Shown one piece after another: positions 1 to 13,664 of a stretch of 64,000 nucleotides of DNA (within the stretch, counting starts at the first letter, position 1; the number at the start of each line of letters is the position of its first letter). The stretch comes from PALSA-1004 sp963804885. GTDB lineage: Bacteria; Pseudomonadota; Gammaproteobacteria; Burkholderiales; SG8-41. The stretch lies in NCBI GenBank assembly GCA_963804885.1, contig CAWDSF010000012.1:62001-126000 (forward strand), read 5' to 3'. The position numbers were made by a program, and so were the translations under genes. A model generated the notes under the pieces. That model searched no databases, had not been told where the DNA came from, and was given only the letters and a program-made list of their open reading frames with translations.

Positions 1-305
1 ACTCCGCGCATGATCTGCACGCCGTTTTCGCGGTAAGTGCACAGGAACACGTCGTCTTTCGCCATCGCGGCGCCGATGCCGGCCTCGACTGCTTCCTTGC
101 CGAGCATCGAAGCATACGTGCCGAGCTGGCCGGTGCGCTGCAGCGCGATGGCTTTGGCGTCGTATGTGCGCATCAGGACCATCGCGCGATAGAGCTCGAC
201 GAGTTTCGCGGCGTCCGTGGCGAACTCAGGCAGAGAGTTGACGACCTTGCCTTGCGGGTCGAGAAACTGCAGGTATTCGATCTGGAATGAGGCGGCGGTG
301 GTCAT
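1..305 (-). CDS. Pyruvate dehydrogenase E1 component alpha-type subunit, 5' part only
   Basis: The reverse strand from the ATG at 305 encodes about 101 residues before the window edge, so only the N-terminal part is visible. It begins MTTAASFQIEYLQFLDP and continues with ELYRAMVLMRTYDAKAIALQRTGQLG and a LGKEAVEAGIGAAM stretch. This is the N-terminal pattern of thiamine-diphosphate-dependent 2-oxoacid dehydrogenase E1 alpha subunits (PdhA/AcoA/BkdA type). In this family the alpha subunit binds thiamine diphosphate and decarboxylates pyruvate or a branched-chain 2-oxoacid. The diphosphate-binding motif lies further on, outside the window. The gene is divergent from prfC, with 181 bp between the starts. 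Which 2-oxoacid is the substrate cannot be told from this fragment, so I give no symbol. Confidence 0.8.
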   Translation of the reverse strand, partial: MTTAASFQIEYLQFLDPQGKVVNSLPEFATDAAKLVELYRAMVLMRTYDAKAIALQRTGQLGTYASMLGKEAVEAGIGAAMAKDDVFLCTYRENGVQIMRG

Positions 306-399
306 GCGGGGTTTTTCCGCGTTTATTCTAACCGGAAACCGGATGAGCACGCCGCGTTCGTGCTGTCCTGCATTGCGAGTGTCCGGTGCGCGCGCACCT

Positions 400-408
400 T
401 GGTATAAT
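400..408 (+). promoter_or_regulatory. Extended -10 promoter of prfC
   Basis: TGGTATAAT is a perfect -10 hexamer (403-408) with the TG of an extended -10 element. There is no good -35 box 16-18 bp upstream, which fits extended -10 promoters. Transcription would start near 415, immediately before the hairpin at 420-455. Inferred from sequence only. Confidence 0.55.
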
Positions 409-419
409 CGCGCTATCTC

Positions 420-455
420 GCCGCCCGCCGCAGTCTGGCCGGCGGCTTTTTGTTT
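420..455 (+). terminator. Terminator-like hairpin in the prfC leader (possible attenuator)
   Basis: GCCGCC (420-425) pairs with GGCGGC (441-446), and inner GCC (427-429) pairs with GGC (437-439) around a 7-nt loop. The stem is followed directly by TTTTTGTTT (447-455). This is the form of an intrinsic terminator on the plus strand. No plus-strand gene lies upstream for it to end, since the neighbour at 1-305 runs the other way. It sits between the promoter and the start codon at 487, so it may limit readthrough into prfC. Confidence 0.5.
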
Positions 456-486
456 CCGCTTCCACCGCAGGCCCGAATCGAATTCA

Positions 487-2097
<1,611 letters not shown>

Positions 2098-2120
2098 CGC
2101 AAAGCGATCCAGGGGCGATG

Positions 2121-3215
2121 ATGAAGCTGGGCTTTTTCACGATGCCGATGCACCCGCCGGAGCGCAATTACACGCAGACGCTGAAGGAAGACCGCGCCGC
2201 GGTGCTGCTCGCCGACGCGCTGGGCTACAGCGAGGCCTACATCGGCGAGCACGTGACGGACATCTGCGAATCGATCCCGTCGTGCCTCGCGTTCATCGCG
2301 AGCGTCGCCGACGTCACGAAGCAGATCAAGCTCGGCAGCGGCACAGTCAATCTGCCAAACAACCATCCCGCGCAGGTCGCGGCGACGGTCGCAATGATCG
2401 ATCACATGCTCGAAGGCCGGTTCCTGTTCGGTATCGGGCCCGGCGGGCTGAGATCCGACATGGAAATGATGGGCAACCTCGAGCGCGACCGCAATGCAAT
2501 GTTCGTCGAGGCTATCAACCAGATACTCGCGATGTGGAGCGGCGATGCGCCGTACAACATCGAAGGGAAATTCTGGAATATCACAACCGAGAAAACCATG
2601 ATCCCGCCGGTAGGGCAGGGTGTGATGCTCAAGCCCTACCAGCAGCCGCATCCTCCGATTATCGTGACCGCGATCGTGCCGCATTCGAAAGGATTGGTCG
2701 AAGCCGCGAAGCGCGGCTGGCAGCCGATCACGGCCAACTTTCTGCAGCCCGTGTGGGCGAAGACGCATTGGCCGAAACACGAGGAAGGCTGCAAGTCAGG
2801 CGGCCATCCCGCGAATCGCACCGACTGGCGCGTGTGCAAGAGCGTGTTCGTGGCGGATGACGATGCGACGGCGCGCCGTTACGCCAAAGACCCTAAGGGG
2901 CCGTACGGTTTCTACTACTGGAACCTGCTGACCAAGCGCAAGGGACACGGCAACGTCGACATCTTCAAGCACGATCTCGCAATGTCCAACGACGCCGTAA
3001 CGCTTGACTACCTGCTCGACACGCTGGTGATATGCGGCAGCGTCGACAGCGTGGTCGAGCAAATCCTGGCTTTCCGCGAAACGGTCGGAGATTTCGGCAC
3101 GCTGCTCTACGCGGGCCACGACTGGGCCGACGTCAAACTTGCGCGCCGCTCGATGGAACTGATGGCGGAAAAAGTGATGCCCGCCGTCAATGCGGCGATC
3201 GGAAGTTCGCGCTAG
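2121..3215 (+). CDS. LLM-class flavin-dependent oxidoreductase (luciferase-like)
   Basis: The 364-residue protein begins MKLGFFTMPMHPPERNYTQTL. It has the luciferase-like monooxygenase layout: an N-terminal beta strand with the FFTMPMHP motif, LADALGYSEAYIGEH, KLGSGTVNLPNNHPAQVAA, and GRFLFGIGPGG in the TIM-barrel core. Members use FMN or F420 for oxidation of small molecules, and the substrate cannot be read from the sequence. ATG codons are adjacent at 2118 and 2121. An AGGGG Shine-Dalgarno sequence at 2111-2115 is better spaced for 2121. It follows prfC by 23 bp, a likely two-gene unit that ends at the hairpin at 3228-3246. Confidence 0.85.
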   Translation: MKLGFFTMPMHPPERNYTQTLKEDRAAVLLADALGYSEAYIGEHVTDICESIPSCLAFIASVADVTKQIKLGSGTVNLPNNHPAQVAATVAMIDHMLEGRFLFGIGPGGLRSDMEMMGNLERDRNAMFVEAINQILAMWSGDAPYNIEGKFWNITTEKTMIPPVGQGVMLKPYQQPHPPIIVTAIVPHSKGLVEAAKRGWQPITANFLQPVWAKTHWPKHEEGCKSGGHPANRTDWRVCKSVFVADDDATARRYAKDPKGPYGFYYWNLLTKRKGHGNVDIFKHDLAMSNDAVTLDYLLDTLVICGSVDSVVEQILAFRETVGDFGTLLYAGHDWADVKLARRSMELMAEKVMPAVNAAIGSSR

Positions 3216-3227
3216 CTAAATGCGCTC

Positions 3228-3246
3228 CCTCCCCTTGAAGGGGAGG
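3228..3246. terminator. Hairpin between convergent genes
   Basis: A perfect 7-bp inverted repeat, CCTCCCC / GGGGAGG, flanks the loop TTGAA. It lies between the convergent LLM oxidoreductase and aconitase genes, whose stop codons are only 42 bp apart. There is no long U-tract on either strand, so it may be a bidirectional or Rho-assisted transcript end. Confidence 0.5.
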
Positions 3247-3257
3247 AAGAACAGCAT

Positions 3258-5959
3258 TTACGCCGCTTCGGCCAGAATCTGGCGCAGCACGTACGGCAGG
3301 ATGCCGCCGTGCTTCAGATAGTCGACTTCGATCACGGTATCGACGCGCAGCGTGAGCGGCACGCGCTGCGTGGCGCCGTCTTTGCGCGTGATCACGAGCG
3401 TCACGTCCTGCATCGGCTTCACGTCGCCGCCGTTGACGCCTTCGATGTCAAACGTTTCGGTGCCGTCGATCTTGAGGGATTGCACGCTGTCGCCCGTCTT
3501 GAACTGCAGCGGCAGCACGCCCATGCCGACCAGGTTCGCGCGGTGGATGCGCTCGAAGCTGCTGCACGATCACGGCCCGTGCGCCTAGCAGTTGCGATGC
3601 CTTTTGCCGCCCAGTCGCGTGACGATCCCATGCCGAAGTCTTCGCCGCCGAAAATGACGAGCGGGGTGCCTGCCTTCTGATAAAGCTCGGACGCTTCGAA
3701 TATGGTCATCTGCGCGCCGTCGGGTTGATGCTTGGTGATCGGGCCTTCGGTACCGGGCGCGACCTGGTTGCGCAGGCGCACGTTGGCGAACGTGCCGCGC
3801 ACCATCAGCTCATGATTGCAGCGGCGCACGCCAAAATGGCCCCATTCCGACGGCGGGCTGTTGTAGCCCTCGAGCCATTTGCCGGCCGGCGTGCCCGTCT
3901 TGATCTTGGTCGAGGGGCTGATGTGGTCGGTGGTGATCGAGTCGCCGAGGATCGCGAGCGCGCGTGCGCCCTTCACGTCGTTGACCTTGCCCGGCACGCG
4001 GGTAACGCCTTCGAAGAACGGCGGCTCCTTGATGAAGGTCGACTTCGGGTCCCACTGATAGACTGCGCCTTCGATGGTGGGAATCGCTTCCCACAGCTCC
4101 TTGGCGCCGGAGAGGTCGCCGTATTCGCGGCGGAAATGCTCTTTGTTGGCGGCAAACTTCATCAGCGCGCCGACCTCGGCATCCGTCGGCCAGATGTCTT
4201 TCAGATAAACGGGCTTGCCGTCGCTGCCCGTGCCCACAGGATCCTTCGTGAGGTCGGTGCGCACGGTGCCGGCGATCCCGTAGGCCACCACCAGCGCGGG
4301 GCTGGCGAGGTAGTTCGCGCGAAGATTGGCATGCACGCGCGCTTCGAAGTTGCGGTTGCCGGAGAGGACTGCGGCGGTGACCAGGTCTTTCGATACCACG
4401 GTTTCTTCGATCTTGGGATCGAGCGGACCGGCCGCGCCCATGCAGGTCGTGCAGCCGTAAGCGACGACGCCGTAACCGAGTTTTTCCAGGTACGACAACA
4501 GGCCCGCATCGCGCAGGTAAGCGGTGGCAACCTTGGAGCCCGGGGCCAGTGACGTTTTCACGCGCGGGCTCACCTTGAGGCCCCGCTCGACAGCTTTCTT
4601 GGCGAGGAGGCCGGCCGCGATCAGCAGCGCGGGATTCGACGTGTTGGTGCACGACGTGATCGACGAGATCAGCACGTCGCCGTGTCCCACGTCGAACTCC
4701 GGATGGCCGCTCGCTTCACGCCGGTTGAGATCGGCCGCGGCGCGCGCGTAGCCGTTCTTGTCGACGGGGGCGGAGAACAAACTGTCGAATCCACGGCCGA
4801 GCTCGGGCAGATTGACGCGGTCCTGCGGGCGTTTCGGGCCGGACAGGCTGGGCACGATGCTGTCGAGGTCGAGATTGATGATTTCGCTGTAATCGATATC
4901 GCCCAGCTTGGGCATGCCGAACATGTCCTGCGCTTTGAAATAGGACTCGATCGCGGCGACCTGCTCCGGCTCGCGGCCCGTGGTGCGGAAGTAGTCGACC
5001 GTTTTTTCATCGACCGGGAAGAACCCCATGGTTGCGCCGTACTCGGGCCCCATGTTGGCGACCGTGCAGCGATCGGCTGCCGTGAGCGCGGTCGCGCCTT
5101 CGCCGAAGAATTCGACGAACTTGCCCACGACTTTGGCTTTGCGCATGAGTTCGGTCACGGTGAGTGCGAGATCGGTCGCGGTGACGCCTTCGCGCAGCTT
5201 GCCGGTCATATGGCAGCCGACCACGTCCGGTGTCAGGAATGCATTGGGCTGGCCTAGCATGCCGGCTTCGGCTTCGATGCCGCCCACGCCCCAGCCGACG
5301 ACACCGATGCCGTTGACCATCGTCGTGTGCGAGTCGGTGCCGAACACGGTGTCGGGGAACCACACGCCGTCCTTCTCCCACACGCCGCGCGACAGATACT
5401 CCATGTTGATCTGGTGAATGATGCCGTTGCCGGGCGGGACGACGCGGACCGTCTTGAATGCACCCTGGGCCCATTTGACGAACCGATATCGCTCGGCATT
5501 GCGCTTGAATTCGATCTGCTGATTGCGTTGCACCGCATCCGGCGCGTTGTACACGTCGATTTCAACCGAATGATCCACCACCACGTCGACGGGCACTAGC
5601 GGCTCGATGCGGCTCGGCGACACGCCGAGGCGATCGGCCGCGGCGCGCATCGCGGAGAGATCGTTCAGCGTGCCGAAACCGATCAGGTCCTGCAGCACGA
5701 TGCGCACGACGATGAACGGGATCTCGGTGGTCCGCTTGCCATTGGCCTGCCACGCGGCGAGATTTTTCACGTGCTCTTCGGTCACCAGCTTGCCGTCGCA
5801 ATGACGCACCAGCGCCTCGAGAACCACGCGGATCGAGCGCGGCAGCCGCGAAATCTTGCCGAGTCCCGCGGCTTCGAGCGCGGCCAGCGAGTGGTAGCGG
5901 CCTTTTTTGCCCGGTGACGGCGTGAAGTCGCGCAGCGTTTTGAAAGTATCGGTTGCCAT
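3258..5959 (-). CDS. Second aconitate hydratase, AcnA type; two frame breaks near its 3' end
   Basis: This enzyme isomerises citrate to isocitrate through a [4Fe-4S] cluster. The frame from ATG 5959 (SD AGGA upstream) runs to about 3600 and then continues in another frame to 3258. Two single extra bases, in 3596-3605 and 3557-3563, explain the shift. Corrected length is about 899 residues. Cluster cysteines are visible in SITSCTNTSNP and GCTTCMG, and swivel-domain motifs IFGGEDFGMGSSRDW and RIHRANLVGMGVLPLQF lie on either side of the break. The N-terminus matches AcnA/IRP-like aconitases and lacks the LPGT-LDYFD start typical of AcnD. It lies 26 bp after acnA and is its tandem paralogue. Because prpF is in the same operon, it could instead act on 2-methylcitrate derivatives; this is inference. 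Confidence 0.85.
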
Positions 5960-5985
5960 ATCGTTCGTTCCTGTCTATTTGGTGA

Positions 5986-8673
<2,688 letters not shown>

Positions 8674-8696
8674 GGTCTTGTCTTCCTGGTTAAAAG

Positions 8697-9965
8697 TCAT
8701 TGCTGCCATTGTTTACCGAATGCCGTGAGCTGCGCTGACGCGCAGTACAGCGGAAAATGTCCGCGCAGGAAAATCTGCGCGCTGCGTTCGTAAGCGGCGC
8801 TGCTGATGCGCATGCCCGATGCAGTCATCGAGGCTGCGATGCGCGCGCGCAGCACGCCCGCAGGGTTGCGCATCTGTACGACGGTGACGCTTTCTTTGGC
8901 GCCGATTGCCGGGATGCCGCGCGCGAGCCTGTTCGCCACGGTGCCGGGCATGAGACATGCCACCGCGAGGCAACACCCGCCGGTCACCGCGAGCGAATTG
9001 TGGGGCGTCTGCGGCGTGAAATAGCGGACCAGAATATGCTCGTCGCCGGTCGGCGGCGCGACCATGCAGATTTTCGGGATGGTCTCGCTATGTGCGAGAT
9101 CGTCGGCGTTCATGGCGTCGCCGTTCTTCTTGCGCAGCCCCATCTTGAGTCCGGCTTCGACCCATATCGCCTGCAGTTTTTCTTTCAGCGCGTGATCGCG
9201 CGCGAGCTCATCTACAGATTCCTGGCCGGTCTTGCCAAGGTCGGCGGCGCTCACGATCACCATCGGCACGGCGACGTCGACGCATGAGGCTGCGATGCCC
9301 GCGAAAGTGTCGACCACGTTGCCGGTCGGCAATAGCTTGCCGGTCTTGGCGCCGACCGGATTGCGCAGGCTCAGTTCGACGCCGGGGAATTTGCCCATCA
9401 CGCCGGGAATCTCGGTGTCTGCCGGAATGAGCGGCGTGCCGTCGGGCGTTTTTACGGTCGCGTCGGTTGTGACCTGCGTGTTGGTGTTGAAAATGCGCAT
9501 CACCGTCTTGCCCCGCGATGCGTGAAAGAGGCCGGTATCCAACGCATACATGGTCAGCGCAGCCGACATGTTGCCGCAGTTGACGCTCCAGTCGATTGCG
9601 GACTTGTCGGCGGCGAGCTGGGCAAGCGTGCTCGTGATATCGGCGTCGGCGGTCGGCGAGCGATCGACGATGAACACTTTGTTGCTCGTCGACGGGCCGC
9701 GGCCGAGCCCGGTCGTCTGCCGGTTGCCTTTGACTTCGCCAGTGGGCGGCACGCCCATGATCACGCGGATCGCTTCTTCGCGCAGCGCGAGTTCGACGGG
9801 CAGATGCTCGTGCCACAGCACGACACCGGTCGAAGTGCCGCCGCGCATGTGATAGACGGGCAGCTCGAGCACGCCGTTGACGAGACGCGGCACGAAACCG
9901 GCCAGCGCCGGGTTCGGCAGGCGCCCCGATAAGGCGGGCGCGGCGTCTTTCAATCTTGCGCTCAT
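8697..9965 (-). CDS. prpF: PrpF-family isomerase (2-methylaconitate cis-trans isomerase type)
   Basis: PrpF proteins isomerise 2-methylaconitate or related tricarboxylic acids by proton transfer, as an accessory to the AcnD form of the 2-methylcitrate cycle. The 422-residue product has the family's YHMRGGTSTGVVLW N-terminal motif, GLGRGPSTSNKVFIV, a WSVNCGNMSAAL stretch containing a conserved Cys, and PQTPHNSLAVTGGCCLA. It begins after an uncharacteristic 20-residue lead. It sits between the DUF3617 gene and acnA in the prp operon. The usual partner AcnD is not recognisable in the window, and the two following aconitases look like AcnA. A related tautomerase activity (for example on oxalomesaconate) cannot be excluded. 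Confidence 0.85.
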   Translation of the reverse strand: MSARLKDAAPALSGRLPNPALAGFVPRLVNGVLELPVYHMRGGTSTGVVLWHEHLPVELALREEAIRVIMGVPPTGEVKGNRQTTGLGRGPSTSNKVFIVDRSPTADADITSTLAQLAADKSAIDWSVNCGNMSAALTMYALDTGLFHASRGKTVMRIFNTNTQVTTDATVKTPDGTPLIPADTEIPGVMGKFPGVELSLRNPVGAKTGKLLPTGNVVDTFAGIAASCVDVAVPMVIVSAADLGKTGQESVDELARDHALKEKLQAIWVEAGLKMGLRKKNGDAMNADDLAHSETIPKICMVAPPTGDEHILVRYFTPQTPHNSLAVTGGCCLAVACLMPGTVANRLARGIPAIGAKESVTVVQMRNPAGVLRARIAASMTASGMRISSAAYERSAQIFLRGHFPLYCASAQLTAFGKQWQQ

Positions 9966-10048
9966 CTATTCCCTGCGGTCAGAAGAACCATCTATTTTAC
10001 GTCAGAGCCGCGCCGCTGCGGGAGCCGGGCCAGCCGACGCGCGCCGAA

Positions 10049-10483
10049 CTAGGATGGCTTGCAATCTCCGGTGCGCTTGGCGGTAATCGATTGCGTCATC
10101 GGTCCCGGCATGCCTTCCATGGTCATGGTCATGTCCATGTTCATGCTGGTCGGCGTGAACGCGCCCTGGACGTTGCCATCGAGCTTTTGCGGTTTCGTGC
10201 ACGCCATCTTGTACGAAAACTTGCCGCCGCTCTCCTTGAGATCCTTGACCTGGCAGTCGCTGCCGGGTCCCTGCGGCATCTGATAAGCCTTGTTGCCTTC
10301 GAGATCCTTGGCGCCCAGACAGCGCTGCGAGGTTTGGGGGGGCATATTGCCGGGGCCGCCGGGCATGCTGATCTTGATCGTATATTCGTACATGCCGGGC
10401 GTCATTTGCGCGGCAGCCGCGAGCGGCAGGGCCAGCGCCGCGGCGACGGCGCCGCGCAACAGCGTGTTTCTCAGTGTGGTCAT
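10049..10483 (-). CDS. DUF3617-family exported protein
   Basis: A 144-residue protein with a clear Sec signal peptide: positive N-terminus MTTLRNTLLRG, a hydrophobic AVAAALALPLA core and an AAAAQ cleavage region near residue 25. The mature part has MTPGMYEYTIKISMPGG, a conserved-looking SQRCLG, and three cysteines (RCLG, SDCQV, MACT) before a final Cys near the C-terminus. This matches DUF3617, periplasmic proteins of unknown function common in proteobacteria. Its start is 9 bp after the prpD stop, so it is very likely co-transcribed with the methylcitrate genes. No role in propionate metabolism is known, and the linkage may simply be positional. Confidence 0.75.
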   Translation of the reverse strand: MTTLRNTLLRGAVAAALALPLAAAAQMTPGMYEYTIKISMPGGPGNMPPQTSQRCLGAKDLEGNKAYQMPQGPGSDCQVKDLKESGGKFSYKMACTKPQKLDGNVQGAFTPTSMNMDMTMTMEGMPGPMTQSITAKRTGDCKPS

Positions 10484-10492
10484 AGTGCCTCC

Positions 10493-11935
10493 TCAGATGA
10501 CAAAAAGGTCGACGAATTCCTGCACGGGTGTTGCTTCGAGTTTTTTCTGGTCGTTGCACAAGTCGAATATCGCGGCCTGCTGTTTCGCCGGAAAGCGGCG
10601 CGCGAGGTTGGTTTTGTACTTGGCCTCGAGCAGCGGCACGCCTTCCTTGCGCCGCCGGCGGTGGCCGATCGGATACTCCACTTCGATGTTCTCGGTTTTG
10701 GTTCCGTCCTTGAAGAAAATCTGCACCGCGTTGGCGATCGAGCGCTTGGCCGGATCGAGGTAATCGCGCGTCCATTGCTTTTTCTCGACGCACACCATTT
10801 TCGAGCGCAGCTTGTCGACTCGCGGGTCCTGCGCGACGTCGTCCTCGTAGTCCGTGGCCTCGACGTTGCCTTTGAGCAGTCCGATGGCGACGATGTACTG
10901 GATGCAATGGTCGCGGTCGGCCGGGTTATTGAGCGCGCCCTGCTTGTCGATGATGCGGATCGCGGACTCGTGGGTCGTGATCACGATTTTCTGGACGTCG
11001 TCGACCCGGTCGTGCACCGCGGGATACAGGCGCACCGCGCATTCGGCCGCGGTCTGGCCGTGAAATTCCGCCGGGAACGAAATCTTGAACAGGATATTTT
11101 CCATCACGTAAGAGCCGTACTTGCGCGTGAACTTGAACGGCTTGCCTTTGAACAATACGTCGTAGAAGCCCCAGGTCTTGGCGGTCAGCGCGGACGGATA
11201 GCCCATCTCGCCTTTGAGCGCCATCAACGCGAGGCGCACCGCGCGGCTCGTGGCATCGCCCGCCGCCCACGATTTGCGCGAGCCGGTGTTCGGCGTGTGG
11301 CGGTAGGTGCGCAGCGACTGGCCGTCGATCCATGCATTGGATACCGCATTGACGACTTCGTCGCGCGTGCCGCCGAGCATTGCGGTGATGACCGCGGTGC
11401 TCGCGACCTTCACCAGCACGACGTGGTCGAGGCCGACGCGGTTGAAGCTGTTTTCGAGCGCGATCACGCCCTGGATTTCGTGCGCCTTGATCATGCCGGT
11501 CAGCACGTCGCGCATCTTGAGCGGCGCTTTGCCCGCCGCGACGCGCGTGCGCGAGAGGTAATCGGCGGCGGCGAGAATGCCGCCGAGATTGTCGGACGGA
11601 TGACCCCATTCGGCGGCGAGCCAGGTGTCGTTGAAATCGAGCCAGCGGATCATGCAGCCGATGTTGAATGCCGCAGCGACCGGATCGAGCTGAAATGATG
11701 TGCCCGGCACCTTCGCGCCGTGCGGAACGACGGTACCCTGCACAATGGGCCCCATCAGCTTGGTGCACGCGGGATACGACAGCGCTTCGAAGCCGCAGCC
11801 GAGCGTGTCCATCAGGCACAGCCGCGCGGTGTGGTACGCCTCGTCGCTCTTGATCGAATATTTCAGCGCGTAGTCGGCGATGTCGGCGATGACCTGGTCG
11901 GTTTTGGGACGCACGTTCGAAATTGGGCTGGACAT
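10493..11935 (-). CDS. prpD: 2-methylcitrate dehydratase (MmgE/PrpD family)
   Basis: PrpD dehydrates 2-methylcitrate to 2-methylaconitate without an Fe-S cluster, in the propionate-degrading 2-methylcitrate cycle. The 480-residue length matches E. coli PrpD (483). Family motifs seen include CLMDTLGCGFEALSYPAC, FNIGCMIRWLDFNDTW, EWGHPSDNLGGILAAADY, KAHEIQGVIALENSFN, AWIDGQSLRTYRHTPNTG and SWAAGDATSRAVRLALMA. It lies 34 bp after the DUF3147 gene in the prpC operon. PrpD and a PrpF homologue in one operon is notable, since these usually represent alternative routes for the dehydration step. Confidence 0.93.
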   Translation of the reverse strand: MSSPISNVRPKTDQVIADIADYALKYSIKSDEAYHTARLCLMDTLGCGFEALSYPACTKLMGPIVQGTVVPHGAKVPGTSFQLDPVAAAFNIGCMIRWLDFNDTWLAAEWGHPSDNLGGILAAADYLSRTRVAAGKAPLKMRDVLTGMIKAHEIQGVIALENSFNRVGLDHVVLVKVASTAVITAMLGGTRDEVVNAVSNAWIDGQSLRTYRHTPNTGSRKSWAAGDATSRAVRLALMALKGEMGYPSALTAKTWGFYDVLFKGKPFKFTRKYGSYVMENILFKISFPAEFHGQTAAECAVRLYPAVHDRVDDVQKIVITTHESAIRIIDKQGALNNPADRDHCIQYIVAIGLLKGNVEATDYEDDVAQDPRVDKLRSKMVCVEKKQWTRDYLDPAKRSIANAVQIFFKDGTKTENIEVEYPIGHRRRRKEGVPLLEAKYKTNLARRFPAKQQAAIFDLCNDQKKLEATPVQEFVDLFVI

Positions 11936-11969
11936 GTTTTCTCTGTTGGTTTTTAAAAGAATGAGGCGC

Positions 11970-12320
11970 TTACAGCTTGACGCCGAAATACGCGCCGAGT
12001 TTGACCATCGCGAGATACAGGAGGGCGGTCATTAAGCAGTTCAATGCCAGCGCCAGATAAAACCCCATGCCATGCCGCAGCATCAGCGGCAGCACGAGGA
12101 ACATCGGCAGCGAAGGCAGCACGAACCAGAACGTCGCCGTGGAATGCGCCGCGATGCGTGGAATGTCGTGCGTTTCCTGATAAATCCAGATCATGCCGAG
12201 CACCGACACCAGCGGCAGCGACGCGATCAGCGCGGCCAGCGCGGGACTGCGCTTGGCTACTTCGGACACCAGCGTAATGATGAGTGCCGAGACGAGGGTT
12301 TTTACCAGCGTATATCCCAT
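11970..12320 (-). CDS. DUF3147-type small integral membrane protein
   Basis: A 116-residue, very hydrophobic protein with about four predicted membrane segments: around residues 5-20 (LVSALIITLVSEVAK), 25-47 (LAALIASLPLVSVLGMIWIY), 62-80 (TFWFVLPSLPMFLVLPLML) and 85-110 (GFYLALALNCLMTALLYLAMV). The pattern resembles DUF3147, small inner-membrane proteins of unknown function. It is in the same orientation between prpC and prpD, with 47 and 34 bp gaps, so it belongs to that operon. A transport or energy-related accessory role can be guessed from context only. Confidence 0.7.
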   Translation of the reverse strand: MGYTLVKTLVSALIITLVSEVAKRSPALAALIASLPLVSVLGMIWIYQETHDIPRIAAHSTATFWFVLPSLPMFLVLPLMLRHGMGFYLALALNCLMTALLYLAMVKLGAYFGVKL

Positions 12321-12367
12321 GGCGGTGCTCCGGTGCGGGTAACGGCGAAAGCGTGCGCGTCACGCGT

Positions 12368-13543
12368 TTACTTGCCTTTCCTGTGGCGCCCGCGCTCCGC
12401 TATGGGCACGAACTTGCGCGCTTCGGGGCCCGTGTAATTGGCCGTCGGCCGGATGATTTTGCCGTCGATGCGCTGCTCGATCACGTGCGCCGCCCAGCCG
12501 GAGGTGCGCGAGATCACGAAAATCGGCGTAAACATGGCGGTCGGCACGCCCATCTTGAAGTACGACACCGCCGAGAACCAGTCGAGATTGGCGAACATCT
12601 TCTTCTCGCGCATCATCACCGCCTCGATGCGGTCGGCGATGTCGAACATCGCCATGTCGCTGGTCTCCTTCGAGAGATTGCGCGCAACTTCCTTGATGAT
12701 CTTGTTGCGCGGATCGGCGATCGTGTAGACGGGGTGGCCGTAACCGATCACCACTTCCTTGTTGGCGACGCGCGTCACGATGTCGGTTTCCGCCGCGTCC
12801 GGCGACTCGTAGCGGTTCATGACTTCGAACGCGACTTCGTTGGCGCCGCCATGCTTGGGGCCGCGCAGCGCGCCGATGCCGCCGGTAATCGCCGAATACA
12901 TGTCGGAGCCGGTGCCGGCGACGACGCGGCAGGCAAACGTCGACGCATTGAACTCGTGCTCGGCGTAGAGGTTCAGCGACGTGTGCATCGCGCGCACCCA
13001 CTTGGCCGACGGCGGTTTGCCGTGCAGCAAGTGCAGGAAATGCCCGCCGATCGAATCGTCGTCGGTTTCGACTTCAATGCGGCGGCCGTTCTGGCTGAAA
13101 TGAAACCAGTAGAGCAGCATCGAGCCGAACGACGCGATCAGGCGGTCGGCGATGTCGCGCGCGCCGGGCATGTTGTGGTCGTCTTTCTCGGGCAGCACGC
13201 TGCCGAGCACGGAGCAGCCGGTGCGCATCACGTCCATCGGATGCGCGGCGGCGGGGACGCATTCGAGCGCCGCTTTGACCGCTTCCGGCAGGCCGCGCAG
13301 CGCTTGCAGTTTCAATTTGTAGTTGGCAAGTTGCGGACCGCTCGGCATCACGCCGTGGATCAGCAGATAGGCGATCTCTTCGAACTCGCATTGCTCGGCG
13401 ATATCGAGTATGTCGTAGCCGCGGTAATTCAGATCGTTGCCGCTGCGGCCGACCGTGCACAGCGCCGTGTTGCCGGCTTCGATTCCCGACAGCGCGACGG
13501 ACTTTTTGGGTTTGAAGCCGCCGGTGGTTTCCTTGCTGCTCAT
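12368..13543 (-). CDS. prpC: 2-methylcitrate synthase
   Basis: PrpC condenses propionyl-CoA with oxaloacetate to 2-methylcitrate, the first step of the cycle. The 391-residue product lacks the long N-terminal domain of the TCA-type citrate synthase at 18604, which is usual for PrpC. Citrate-synthase catalytic features are visible: SLNLYAEHEFNASTF with the active-site His, GALRGPKHGGAN, GYGHPVYTIADPRNKI and MFTPIFVISRTSGW with the substrate-binding Arg. The start has GAGGAG 6 bp upstream. It is the first gene after the mdh terminator at 13610-13642, so the operon prpC - DUF3147 - prpD - DUF3617 - prpF - acnA - acn probably has its own promoter in 13544-13609. Confidence 0.93.
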   Translation of the reverse strand: MSSKETTGGFKPKKSVALSGIEAGNTALCTVGRSGNDLNYRGYDILDIAEQCEFEEIAYLLIHGVMPSGPQLANYKLKLQALRGLPEAVKAALECVPAAAHPMDVMRTGCSVLGSVLPEKDDHNMPGARDIADRLIASFGSMLLYWFHFSQNGRRIEVETDDDSIGGHFLHLLHGKPPSAKWVRAMHTSLNLYAEHEFNASTFACRVVAGTGSDMYSAITGGIGALRGPKHGGANEVAFEVMNRYESPDAAETDIVTRVANKEVVIGYGHPVYTIADPRNKIIKEVARNLSKETSDMAMFDIADRIEAVMMREKKMFANLDWFSAVSYFKMGVPTAMFTPIFVISRTSGWAAHVIEQRIDGKIIRPTANYTGPEARKFVPIAERGRHRKGK

Positions 13544-13609
13544 CGCATCTCCTCAGTGCTTTTAAGCGAGCCGCATAGCGGCGTGGTATGAACGTGAACC
13601 GGCGCGCGC

Positions 13610-13642
13610 AAAAAAAGGCGGAACCGTTGCCGGTGGCCGCCT
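13610..13642 (-). terminator. Intrinsic terminator after mdh
   Basis: Read on the minus strand, AGGCGG and CCACCG pair with CGGT and CCGCCT around a GCAA loop, followed by seven Ts (A-run 13610-13616 on the plus strand). It begins 22 bp after the mdh stop. It separates mdh from the prpC operon downstream. Confidence 0.8.
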
Positions 13643-13664
13643 CTCTTGCGCTGCATTTTTCGTA

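Noticed and set aside
217..486. N-terminal extension of prfC
   Set aside because: The extra 90 residues span the promoter and terminator-like hairpin and do not look like a protein domain; RF3 begins at 487.
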